DNA of 64,000 nucleotides. It comes from Achromobacter sp. RTa (lineage in GTDB: Bacteria; Pseudomonadota; Gammaproteobacteria; Burkholderiales; Burkholderiaceae_B). How positions within the stretch are numbered: the stretch's first letter is position 1; every line of letters starts with the position of its first letter. The notes beneath the pieces are model-generated. The model searched no databases. It was not told where the DNA came from and saw nothing but the letters and a program-made list of their open reading frames with translations. The stretch covers positions 62,001-126,000 of the forward strand of contig NZ_JPYO01000029.1 of assembly GCF_000757485.1 (NCBI RefSeq), read 5' to 3'. Of the stretch, positions 48,937 to 55,593 are shown one piece after another. Made by a program: the position numbers and the translations under genes.

Positions 48937-49781
48937 GCAAGCTGTTCACCTTGAAGCAATGGGTGACACTGGCCGACGCTGCCAAGTACCTTTCCGTATC
49001 CTTTGGTGAGCACGTCACCGAAGCCGACGTAATTCAATTGGCCCTGGACGGTCATCTACGGCTATCGATTCGCCTGCTGGCAAGCTACTTATACGCACGC
49101 CGTTGGTACAAAAAACCGGCAAGTGAAATCGAATATGAAGAAGTCGAATACCAACTGAATGAAGGGGCTTCCACGGGACAATCCGTGTTTACGAGGCGGG
49201 AGCCGGTGGATGGTGAGGTAATACACCTTCCCGAGTTTTGCGGGGAGGGAGAGATGCTGCAATTGGGAATGAGCGCAATTGGCTACGCCCGAGACCAGCC
49301 GGGACGTGAAATAGCGGACCTGCCCGCTACTCGCTATTCACGCGTGTTCCTATTGCAATGCCTGGACGAATTTAGCAGGCCTTCGGAATCTGCCCAATAC
49401 GATACAGGTAGGTTGCTCATTCAGGAAGATAGCGGCGATCTCTGGCAGATTGAATCGTATGACGACTGTCTGACGGAGGACATTGAGCTCGCGGTACGAA
49501 CGACAGCATTGCGAGGCCTTGAGCAATCATTGACTTCCGCCCCAAAGGCGAAAGAGGATGATCAACTATCTACACGCGAGAAAAACACCCTCCTAAAGAT
49601 CATCGCAGGACTCACGGCGGCGAACTACAAGTCCTATACAGGCGAGAAAAGGACGGCCACGGTTGCAGAATTGCTGCGGGATTTCCAGACCGTAGGCATA
49701 GATGATGTGAAAGAAGACACAATACGCAAGCGGCTACAGGAAGCCGCGGAGTATCTTCCAAAAAAAGCTGAAAAATCATAG
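48933..49781 (+). CDS. Lysogeny-region protein 2 with shared C-terminal module, 282 aa
   Basis: Function unknown. N-terminal MSKLFTLKQWVTLADAAKYL SVSFGEHVTEADVIQLALDG resembles a winged/HTH DNA-binding start; a middle beta-rich region (MLQLGMSAIGYARDQPGREI) follows. The C-terminus STREKNTLLKIIAGLTAANY ... VKEDTIRKRLQEAAEYLP matches the module of the upstream protein. Start ATG overlaps the upstream stop, so the proteins are made together and may form a complex through the common module. Confidence 0.82.
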   Translation: MSKLFTLKQWVTLADAAKYLSVSFGEHVTEADVIQLALDGHLRLSIRLLASYLYARRWYKKPASEIEYEEVEYQLNEGASTGQSVFTRREPVDGEVIHLPEFCGEGEMLQLGMSAIGYARDQPGREIADLPATRYSRVFLLQCLDEFSRPSESAQYDTGRLLIQEDSGDLWQIESYDDCLTEDIELAVRTTALRGLEQSLTSAPKAKEDDQLSTREKNTLLKIIAGLTAANYKSYTGEKRTATVAELLRDFQTVGIDDVKEDTIRKRLQEAAEYLPKKAEKS

Positions 49782-49787
49782 ATCAGC

Positions 49788-49820
49788 ACCCGAATTAGGT
49801 TTTGCCCAACCCGAGTTAGG
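49788..49820 (+). repeat. Two direct repeats acccgaattagg / acccgagttagg
   Basis: 12-bp units start at 49788 and 49809, 21 bp apart (two helix turns), just after the operon stop. They could bind a regulator or be remnants of a duplication. Confidence 0.4.
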
Positions 49821-49882
49821 CCCAGAACGCTCCCTCGATCGCCAGACTGCACCTGTATTCACCTCGCAGGAGTGCAGCAGCG

Positions 49883-50170
49883 ATGCAAGCCGCCATTCTC
49901 AAATCGGGTCGCACCGCCCCGTATAGCAAATCGGTACATACCGCTAAAACCCATAGCGCCGCACTGGCTGCCACGGGCCGTATGCGTCTGTCGGTCGTAT
50001 CGGCAGTCCACGGTGTAGCCAAGTCCACGATTCAGATCTGGATTGCGCAAGACCGTTCCCCCGAGCCCGTCGCAAACTATCCTCGCGTCCAGAGCATGAC
50101 TCGTGGACGATGCGCGGCCCTAGCTGATCGCCCCTGGCGCGCCGCGTACCAGAAAGACGACGGGCGCTAA
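49883..50170 (+). CDS. Possible small DNA-binding protein, 95 aa
   Basis: ATG 49883; AGGAG lies 11 bases upstream, longer than ideal. The segment GRMRLSVVSAVHGVAKSTIQ IWI looks like a helix-turn-helix. Arg-rich C-terminus. CII-like or other early regulator is possible. The C-terminal half has weak protein character, so confidence is low. Confidence 0.4.
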   Translation: MQAAILKSGRTAPYSKSVHTAKTHSAALAATGRMRLSVVSAVHGVAKSTIQIWIAQDRSPEPVANYPRVQSMTRGRCAALADRPWRAAYQKDDGR

Positions 50171-50234
50171 GCCCTGACCTATACGCAACAGTCCGCAGGC
50201 GTAGCACAACTGCCGTCAAAATTGTAAGGCGCAG

Positions 50235-50272
50235 TTGACGATATAAAATGCCAAACGTAAGATACATCTAAC
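50235..50272 (+). promoter_or_regulatory. Rightward early promoter overlapped by a repressor operator
   Basis: TTGACG (50235), 17-bp spacer, TAAGAT (50258). The dyad GTAAGATACATCTAAC (50257-50272) covers the -10 box and is the complement-type match of the cro/repressor operator at 47624 (GTTAGACGTATCTTGC). Next gene start is at 50394. Confidence 0.75.
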
Positions 50273-50393
50273 TTTCGTTGGTACTAGACGTACCAAAAAG
50301 TTTGGCCCCGACCTGGATTGCAGCCAGGAAGGGGCCATGCGAGCAACCGGCGACACAGTCGCCACCAAAAACCTAAGGCACAGGAGTCACGCC

Positions 50394-50654
50394 ATGCCCC
50401 AAACCAAATCGTTGCTCTCGAGCAATAGTAGCGCACCCACACATGTGATACCAACTGGAGAATGCCCGCCTGCCGCCGAGGGCTTGAACGCCATTGCCAT
50501 CAAAGCGCAGTCTCTCCACGCGCTTCTTCAATTCATGGGTCTCGAACGCCAGAGCTTTCAAACCCTGAGCGATTCGCTTCAAGACGCCTACGTCCACCAA
50601 GCTAAAGATCTCGCGCGCGAAATCGCCGCTCTCGCCGAAGGGGTGTCGCAATGA
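50394..50654 (+). CDS. Small protein at the head of the early operon, 86 aa
   Basis: AGGAG lies 8 bases before ATG 50394. MPQTKSLLSSNSSAPTHVIP then a helical C-terminus (QSLHALLQFMGLERQSFQTL, QAKDLAREIAALAEGVSQ). Overlaps the antirepressor gene by ATGA. Unrecognised. Confidence 0.68.
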   Translation: MPQTKSLLSSNSSAPTHVIPTGECPPAAEGLNAIAIKAQSLHALLQFMGLERQSFQTLSDSLQDAYVHQAKDLAREIAALAEGVSQ

Positions 50655-51481
50655 ACCACCTCATTCCCGTAGGCACCTGCCAGATCGGTGGACAAGCCGT
50701 CCCGACAGCCAATGCACGCGACCTGCACTCCTTCCTAGAGGTCGGCAAAGACTTCTCGACTTGGATCAAAGACCGCATCGACCAGTATGCGTTCGTTGAA
50801 CATCAGGACTTCGAGGTTTTCACCGAAATCGGGGAAAACCTCCGCGGCGGCCGCCCGATCAAGGAATATGTCCTGACCCTCGACATGGCCAAGGAACTAT
50901 CCATGGTCGAGCGCAACGCCAAGGGCAAGCAGGCGCGACAGTACTTCATCGAATGCGAGCGTCGGCTGCACGATCAAACCGGCCATCCTCGCGCCCCCGA
51001 AGCAGCTCCCCGGCTGGTCGGCGAGCTGGCCATCATGGAGTGCTTCACCCGCCTCTTGCGCCCGGCCCCGTCGTCGCAAGTAGCGATGCTGCAGTACATC
51101 GGCAAACGCCACGCCCTGGACACGTCGTTCTTGCCCGCTTACGTCGTGGACGCTGCGGGCGATGGTCCAGCAGGTAGTTCGATGCCGACGTCATCGTTGA
51201 CCTCCTTGCTTAAGGAGCACGGCATCACGACAAACGTGGCCGCGTACAACGCCCTGCTCCGTGACGCTGGCATGATTGAAGAGCGCACACGCGCTAGCCG
51301 CTCAACGCCTACCAAGACGAAGCACTTCTGGGCGGTTACTGAGAAAGGCCTCGCGTACGGCAAGAACCTGACCAACCCGGCATCGCCGCGCGAGACGCAG
51401 CCGCATTGGTACGTTGACCGGTTCGCTGAGCTGCATCGCATCGTGACCGGCCGGTTGTTAGGTAAGGGAGGTGCAGCATGA
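50651..51481 (+). CDS. AntA/AntB-type antirepressor, 276 aa
   Basis: N-terminal AntA/AntB domain: VPTANARDLHSFLEVGKDFS TWIKDRIDQYAFVEHQDF and EYVLTLDMAKELSMVERNAK GKQARQYFIECERRL. The C-terminal part (SLTSLLKEHGITTNVAAYNA, ASRSTPTKTKHFWAVTEKGL) is a winged-helix-like antirepressor C-terminal domain. Such proteins bind and inactivate phage repressors. Coupled to the metallopeptidase gene by ATGA. Confidence 0.92.
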   Translation: MNHLIPVGTCQIGGQAVPTANARDLHSFLEVGKDFSTWIKDRIDQYAFVEHQDFEVFTEIGENLRGGRPIKEYVLTLDMAKELSMVERNAKGKQARQYFIECERRLHDQTGHPRAPEAAPRLVGELAIMECFTRLLRPAPSSQVAMLQYIGKRHALDTSFLPAYVVDAAGDGPAGSSMPTSSLTSLLKEHGITTNVAAYNALLRDAGMIEERTRASRSTPTKTKHFWAVTEKGLAYGKNLTNPASPRETQPHWYVDRFAELHRIVTGRLLGKGGAA

Positions 51482-52305
51482 GCAAGCGCACCAACTCGAT
51501 TCTCAGCATCACACCCGTCCTGTACCGTGAGTACGCGGAAATCGCCAAGGCCCACGGCCTCGCGTTGAGATTGTTCGACCAGCCCGCACAGGTGATCGGG
51601 CTTAGGTCCGGACTGGACGCGTGCGTTATTGACGCCACCTCGGACGCAGTCGTTGGATCGCTCACTGAAGTTGCATCTTTGCTGCTTGCCACAACGATAG
51701 ACACCAGCCACATCCGCAGTACCGGCAAGACCCGTTTCGAATGTGATGTGTCGCAGCTTACCGACGCTGAGATGTATCGCTTTTGGCTGTTTCACGAAAT
51801 CGGGCATAGCGCGGACAACTACTGCTCACTCTCTTTCCGGTTCAGCCCAGCGGCTGACGATACCGAATTCTGCCGCGAAACGTTGCGCCGGATATGGCAA
51901 GCGAACGAGATACTTGCTGACCGTTGGGCATGGGCCCAGGTATGCGACCGCCCAATGCCCAAAACCGAATGCGGGCAACGGGGCGAAGAGGCCATCGAAG
52001 CCGAACTTGCATTCCTCGATGGTGTGACAGGCGGGCGCAGGAACTACACGAAAGGGCAGAAGCCCCACATTGAGCCAGGCCGGTATCGGACTGTCCCGCT
52101 ACGGATGCTCGGCCGGCAGGACGCTCATATGTGGGTCGGGCCTGACATCAATCCCAGCGTGAAGCAGCGAGCAATCGACTACGAAGCAAGGGCCCTGGAA
52201 CGTCCCGCAAACCAGTTGCCTGAGAGGCTGCTTATCAACGGCACCACTGGCCGCCCCGCGTTTAGGGCCGGTTCCTGCACCCATGAATTGCGGGAGGCAG
52301 CATGA
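51478..52305 (+). CDS. HExxH metallopeptidase-like protein, ImmA/IrrE-type, 275 aa
   Basis: HEIGH at residues 106-110 gives two zinc ligands and the catalytic Glu; NEILADRWAW (about 143-152) supplies the third ligand, as in ImmA/IrrE peptidases, which cleave phage or ICE repressors. The N-terminal and C-terminal parts (KGQKPHIEPGRYRTVPLRML) are not recognised. It overlaps the antirepressor gene by ATGA, so the two are probably made together. Repressor cleavage is an inference. Confidence 0.72.
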   Translation: MSKRTNSILSITPVLYREYAEIAKAHGLALRLFDQPAQVIGLRSGLDACVIDATSDAVVGSLTEVASLLLATTIDTSHIRSTGKTRFECDVSQLTDAEMYRFWLFHEIGHSADNYCSLSFRFSPAADDTEFCRETLRRIWQANEILADRWAWAQVCDRPMPKTECGQRGEEAIEAELAFLDGVTGGRRNYTKGQKPHIEPGRYRTVPLRMLGRQDAHMWVGPDINPSVKQRAIDYEARALERPANQLPERLLINGTTGRPAFRAGSCTHELREAA

Positions 52306-52499
52306 GCAACATTCCCGCCCCCCAAGATCTAGCTTCGATGGCGTGGGAAATCAAGGCCCTGCTCGACGCGCTGGACGAGCTTATGCCACTCGACAAGGCT
52401 GACGGCGTGGCCCTCCATGCTCTGGCGCAGATAGGTAGCGCCCGCGCCCGCGAGCTTGCCAACCATCTGTCCATCGTGACGGAGGTGCGCCATGCATAA
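52302..52499 (+). CDS. Small helical early protein, 65 aa
   Basis: ATG overlaps the upstream stop as ATGA. MSNIPAPQDLASMAWEIKAL, LLDALDELMPLDKADGVALH: acidic and helical. Unrecognised. Confidence 0.65.
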   Translation: MSNIPAPQDLASMAWEIKALLDALDELMPLDKADGVALHALAQIGSARARELANHLSIVTEVRHA

Positions 52500-52770
52500 G
52501 CCCCGCAACCCGACCGAACAGCTCGCCGCTGCGGTGCGTGGCCGCGCGCTTTACGTACGCCTGTACGACAAGGCCACGGCCGAGCTGTCCCAGGCGAAGG
52601 GCGAGGCGGCAGCCATGCGCGAGCGCTGCGCAACCCTGGCCAGCGCGCTCGAGATCACCACCAGCATCCTCGAGGCCTCGGCCGATCCTCACCTAAAGGC
52701 CAGCGCCAACGCGGCGCGCAACCTATTGAACACTGCGGGGCGCGCCCCCGTCACGGAGGAGACGAAGTGA
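52492..52770 (+). CDS. Small helical early protein, 92 aa
   Basis: Overlaps the upstream gene by 8 bases. YVRLYDKATAELSQAKGEAA and LASALEITTSILEASADPHL suggest a coiled coil. Coupled downstream by ATGA. Unrecognised. Confidence 0.65.
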   Translation: MHKPRNPTEQLAAAVRGRALYVRLYDKATAELSQAKGEAAAMRERCATLASALEITTSILEASADPHLKASANAARNLLNTAGRAPVTEETK

Positions 52771-53156
52771 TCACGATCATCGAACTCCTCAACCAAAGGC
52801 GCCGCGCACTTCTGATTCAAGAGCTCGAGCGTCAGTGGCCAGGCTGCGGCGCTCACACGAAGCGCAATCAACTCACCAAGCAGGACGACGTCATGTGGAG
52901 TCTGCTACTACCCAAGCACGTGGACGCAGAGATACGCGTCTACGTGCGAGGATGGAATGCAGCCATGGACGATGCGCGACGGGTTATCGCGGGAGCCAGC
53001 CCACTGGAGGGCGGCGACATCCCTGTCGCTCCGTCTCAAGCGGCCTACGGTCACACGGCCAATCGCCCACTTGGCCGAAGGGATCCAGCTGCAGCGCGCC
53101 GGGCCCGCTCCTATTTGGAAGCACTGTTCGAAGACGAAGGAGGTAGAGATGCGTGA
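52767..53156 (+). CDS. Hypothetical early protein, 129 aa
   Basis: MITIIELLNQRRRALLIQEL and VDAEIRVYVRGWNAAMDDAR; basic Arg/Ala-rich C-terminal half (RDPAAARRARSYLEALFEDE). Overlaps the excisionase-like gene by 8 bases. Unrecognised. Confidence 0.62.
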   Translation: MITIIELLNQRRRALLIQELERQWPGCGAHTKRNQLTKQDDVMWSLLLPKHVDAEIRVYVRGWNAAMDDARRVIAGASPLEGGDIPVAPSQAAYGHTANRPLGRRDPAAARRARSYLEALFEDEGGRDA

Positions 53157-53349
53157 GCATGGCGAATCTCTTCTGCCTCTGAGCGCGGTTAAAAGCCGGG
53201 TGGGGATGGGCAAGACCAAGATCTACGAGCAGATCAAGGTTGGCGAATTCCCGGCGTGCATCAAGAACGGGCGCACATCTGTGTGGCTTGAATCGGAGAT
53301 CGACGAGTGGGTCTCGCAGACCATCACGCGAACAAGAGGCTCAACGTAG
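53149..53349 (+). CDS. AlpA-family regulator / excisionase, 66 aa
   Basis: AAGGAGGT lies 4 bases before ATG 53149. LPLSAVKSRVGMGKTKIYEQ IKVGEFPACIKNGRTSVWLE SEIDEWV is the AlpA/Xis MerR-like DNA-binding fold. It is the last gene before a terminator near the right end. In circular DNA it lies upstream of attP and int, fitting an excisionase or an int activator. Confidence 0.88.
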   Translation: MREHGESLLPLSAVKSRVGMGKTKIYEQIKVGEFPACIKNGRTSVWLESEIDEWVSQTITRTRGST

Positions 53350-53372
53350 GGCACTCACGCTCTGTGCCAACA

Positions 53373-53406
53373 AAAAGGCCACTACGAAGGTGGCTTTGTT
53401 TTTTTA
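53373..53406 (+). terminator. Terminator of the rightward early operon
   Basis: gccac / gtggc stem with a 7-base loop, followed by TTTGTTTTTTT, just after the AlpA gene. Confidence 0.85.
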
Positions 53407-53555
53407 GGAGGCTAGTAGGCTGGCTGGACCCAGAGGGCCTGTACCAGCACTACCGTCACCCAGATGATGATCCTAACCATGAGGGCTCCAACATCCGGTC
53501 TTGATTGACCGAGTAGTAGATAGACATGGTCATTTGGAGCTACTCGAGTAGGGGC

Positions 53556-53580
53556 AAAAAAATGCCCGCTCTAGGCGGGC
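53556..53580 (-). terminator. Leftward terminator, copy of the one at 13365
   Basis: gcccgc / gcgggc with loop tctag; seven T on the minus strand. It faces leftward and would block transcripts entering the early operon from the right. Confidence 0.65.
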
Positions 53581-53699
53581 TGATGGGGAGGATGGGTGCG
53601 CATACTCTTCCAATAACGCAGAACACTGCGCAGCGGAAGGAGTGGAATGCAAGGAGGGCGAGTCGCGTTGACCGCCCGGCAATTCACAAGGACTCCACC

Positions 53700-53876
53700 A
53701 TGGAACTGATCAAGGCTTCAATTCACACGATGCTGACCGCGTACGGCACTGAGATTGAGTACGCACGGCTGACCTATCGAACCGGGACCGGCATCCTCGG
53801 GCAATCTCTGCTGCTTGGTAGGCTTCGACCCGAGACGCTGCGCCTAGCGCGGGCCGGCTACGAAGCTCCGGGTTGA
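53700..53876 (+). CDS. Very small protein, 58 aa
   Basis: AAGGACTCCACC precedes ATG 53700 (MELIKASIHTMLTAYGTEIE). Helical N-terminus, basic C-terminus with LLGRLRPETLRLARAGYEAP. Unrecognised. Confidence 0.5.
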   Translation: MELIKASIHTMLTAYGTEIEYARLTYRTGTGILGQSLLLGRLRPETLRLARAGYEAPG

Positions 53877-53938
53877 GGACGCGAGCAGCAACAAAAGCCA
53901 CCCGGAGGTGGCATTCTGTTAGGATCTATTTTGGATGA

Positions 53939-53968
53939 TTGATTGTCCCCAGTAGATCAGTGTAGAAT
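53939..53968 (+). promoter_or_regulatory. Promoter of the gene at 54018
   Basis: TTGATT, 18-bp spacer, TAGAAT. It gives the gene its own transcription behind two terminators, so it may be expressed in the lysogen. Confidence 0.55.
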
Positions 53969-54017
53969 CCTGGATATCTGAACAGCCCCAGGCTGCACCC
54001 AGGGCGAAGGAACGCCA

Positions 54018-54572
54018 ATGAACATCGTTTATAGTCAATTGATCGAACGGGAGCGCAGCCGAATAGAGGCCCTGCGCAGGCGTATTGCTCACCATGAGCA
54101 ACGCATCCGAACCATTGAAGAACTCGCTGCTGAAGACGACGAAAATGACTCGCCGCCCGATCAGTCCGCTGCGTCGCCCGGTTCTGCGACCATGATTTCG
54201 CCGCCGGATGATCGAGAGCAGCAAGGAGGCAATGCTCCGGTCGACTTGCAGGCATCCCCCCGGTTGCCGTCAAGAATTTCCACTGCTTCCTTGAAAATAC
54301 TGGCCTTTATCGGGCAGGAGGAAGGAGGAAAGACCCTTGATGAAGTGGTCTCCTATTCCGAAGAGCAAGGGCTCCGGCAGACTCGGAAGGACATCAGCTC
54401 GTTTGCCAACATTTACCGGAACAAGTTTGGATTGTTGGATTCACCCGCACTTGGATTGTACCGTCTGACTGAACGCGGCATCGACTTCGTGCGCGAACGG
54501 TACAAACCTTCCGAGCAAGAGATCCCGGCGGAGGCCCAGACTGCTGCAACCGACAACAACGACCTGGCTTAA
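54018..54572 (+). CDS. Hypothetical regulator-like protein, 184 aa
   Basis: Coiled-coil N-terminus (LIERERSRIEALRRRIAHHE), a disordered Ser/Pro/Gln linker, and a C-terminal winged-helix-like domain (ASLKILAFIGQEEGGKTLDE, QTRKDISSFANIYRNKFGLL, ALGLYRLTERGIDFVRERYK). AAGGAACGCCA precedes the ATG. It has its own promoter. It may bind DNA; no family recognised. Confidence 0.72.
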   Translation: MNIVYSQLIERERSRIEALRRRIAHHEQRIRTIEELAAEDDENDSPPDQSAASPGSATMISPPDDREQQGGNAPVDLQASPRLPSRISTASLKILAFIGQEEGGKTLDEVVSYSEEQGLRQTRKDISSFANIYRNKFGLLDSPALGLYRLTERGIDFVRERYKPSEQEIPAEAQTAATDNNDLA

Positions 54573-54603
54573 GGTCTAAACAACAAACTAAAGGAGGGCG
54601 TTT

Positions 54604-54624
54604 ATGCTCAGTTGGTACAAATAA
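54604..54624 (+). CDS. Six-residue leader peptide MLSWYK
   Basis: AAAGGAGG, one of the strongest sites in the window, lies 6 bases before ATG 54604; the frame stops after MLSWYK. It is followed at once by a stable hairpin (54631-54660). The design resembles leader-peptide control of a downstream gene. Confidence 0.45.
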   Translation: MLSWYK

Positions 54625-54630
54625 GCGAAA

Positions 54631-54750
54631 AGCCCTTAGGGGGTTGGATCCCTAAGAGCTTCTCTTGGTGTCGGCGGCGCGCCGAGTACCCATGTCTTTA
54701 GCCAGACGGGGTTAGTCTACCTTTACCGAAAGGTAAGGGCAAGTGCCGCC
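54631..54750 (+). ncRNA. Structured leader RNA ahead of a small CxxC gene
   Basis: Hairpin 1 (54631-54660): agc-c-cttaggg / ccctaag-a-gct. A long-range stem ggcggcgc (54673-54680) / gtgccgcc (54743-54750) closes a junction holding agac/gtct (54704-54718) and a GNRA-type hairpin ctttacc-gaaa-ggtaagg (54721-54738). The region ends 30 bases before the next start. Class not recognised; structured non-coding leader inferred from base pairing alone. Confidence 0.5.
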
Positions 54751-54779
54751 GGCGTTTTCAACCTGCTTAGGAGAACGCC

Positions 54780-54905
54780 ATGCGCATTTGCATGTATCCT
54801 AAAGCGGTTCGTGTTCGTCCGTATGTTCGCTACCGATTTGATCGGTGGGAACATGTCTGCGAACATTGCCGCTCGCACCCCGGACAAGGTAACTTGTTCG
54901 ATTAA
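54780..54905 (+). CDS. Very small CxxC protein, 41 aa
   Basis: AGGAG lies 7 bases before ATG 54780. The peptide MRICMYPKAVRVRPYVRYRF continues DRWEHVCEHCRSHPGQGNLF D. It is basic, with CEHC (possible metal site). It sits between the folded leader and a terminator, so it forms a tidy transcription unit. Unrecognised. Confidence 0.6.
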   Translation: MRICMYPKAVRVRPYVRYRFDRWEHVCEHCRSHPGQGNLFD

Positions 54906-54914
54906 GTAGTCTGA

Positions 54915-54948
54915 AGCCCTGGGGCCTGCGCCCTAGGGCTTTTTCTTG
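54915..54948 (+). terminator. Terminator of the small CxxC gene
   Basis: agccct-g-gggc-ctgc-gccc-t-agggct followed by TTTTTCTT, directly after the stop. Confidence 0.88.
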
Positions 54949-54958
54949 GATCTTAGTT

Positions 54959-55010
54959 CCGCACCCACTGCCCGCCTCATCATCCCGCAACCTGGTGCCA
55001 GCCCAGACGA
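54959..55010 (-). repeat. Inverted partner of the repeat at 6664-6716
   Basis: Matches 6664-6716 on the opposite strand at roughly four of five bases. Nature unknown. Confidence 0.6.
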
Positions 55011-55016
55011 CCTGTC

Positions 55017-55166
55017 CTAGCACCCGTGCAGGATGACCGCTCCCAGCAGTAGCGATGATCCGGCTAGACCCTGCCCCCATTTGAGCGTGTCGCCCCGGCA
55101 GTCTTCACGGCTATCTTGAGACGCGAACAGAGCATAGTGTAGAAGTGAAATCTGCTCGAACTGCAC
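55017..55166 (-). CDS. Possible small protein, about 49 aa
   Basis: From GTG 55166 the frame reads QFEQISLLHYALFASQDSRE then DTLKWGQGLAGSSLLLGAVI LHGC, a reasonable small protein with a hydrophobic C-terminus. The start site is weak. Together with 54959-55258 this is otherwise non-coding att-arm sequence. Confidence 0.3.
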   Translation of the reverse strand: MQFEQISLLHYALFASQDSREDCRGDTLKWGQGLAGSSLLLGAVILHGC

Positions 55167-55178
55167 CCCTGCCGACCG

Positions 55179-55200
55179 GTTGCCCCATAAGTTGCCCCAC
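55179..55200 (+). repeat. Right-arm pair of gttgcccca sites
   Basis: gttgccccat (55179) and gttgccccac (55191), 12 bp apart, the same pair as at 2625-2646. Probable arm-type integrase sites. Confidence 0.75.
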
Positions 55201-55215
55201 AGCGTCGAAAATGAC

Positions 55216-55250
55216 AAAGGCCGTTAGTGAACACTATCACTAACGGCCTT
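55216..55250 (-). terminator. Phage-supplied terminator of tRNA-Pro
   Basis: Perfect 13-bp stem aaggccgttagtg / cactaacggcctt, 8-base loop, then TTTGTCATTTT on the minus strand. It replaces the original terminator at 2420-2449, from which the tRNA has been separated. Confidence 0.88.
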
Positions 55251-55258
55251 GATTTTAT

Positions 55259-55303
55259 TGGTCGGGGCGGTGGGATTCGAACTCACGACCCTCTGCTCCC
55301 AAA
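55259..55303. other. attR: phage-derived 3' part of tRNA-Pro
   Basis: 45-bp partner of attL (2461-2505) with two differences, 55271 and 55285. It lies inside the intact tRNA gene, so the phage restores the tRNA 3' half. Confidence 0.92.
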
Positions 55304-55335
55304 GCAGATGCGCTACCAGGCTGCGCTACGCCCCG
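55259..55335 (-). tRNA. proM: tRNA-Pro(TGG), intact, prophage integration target
   Basis: Minus strand: acceptor CGGGGCG pairs with CGCCCCG, anticodon loop TTTGGGA (anticodon TGG), T loop TTCGAAT, encoded CCA. 77 bases. Its 5' half is chromosomal and its 3' half (up to the anticodon loop) comes from the phage attP. T-stem pair 50-64 is T-A here but C-G in the attL remnant. Confidence 0.95.
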
Positions 55336-55593
55336 AAGGGTGGCAACTATACCAGATACTGGCCGGCCGTCCCCGCCCTACGCCCCATTTGGTCCGGCGC
55401 GCCGGACCGGTCTAGCCCTGATTGACACCTATATATTTCAAGCCTAAATTAAATACGGCCTTCCGACGGTGTGGGGAATTGCCGCCAGGGGCTAGCCGCG
55501 ACGCCTATCGCCCTGAGTCTGCGCGCCGGAGCGTCTTGCAGTCCGCCAGCGGGCGCCGCTGGCGCAACCCAATAAACACTCATCGGGAAACTC

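Larger units (their letters stand above)
2461..55303. mobile_element. Complete lambda-like prophage in tRNA-Pro(TGG)
   Basis: The element is bounded by 45-bp att repeats and contains integrase, repressor/cro, replication, packaging, head, tail and lysis genes in lambda-like order. All morphogenesis genes read leftward. Portal, terminase, capsid, tape measure, tail tip and lysis genes all appear full length, so it may be inducible; this is inference. The accessory genes sit mainly between int and the lysis cassette, between terminase and replication, and beside the repressor. Confidence 0.95.

Noticed and set aside
2461-55303. Diversity-generating retroelement, as in some Bordetella phages
   Set aside because: No reverse transcriptase, template repeat or variable repeat was seen anywhere in the prophage.
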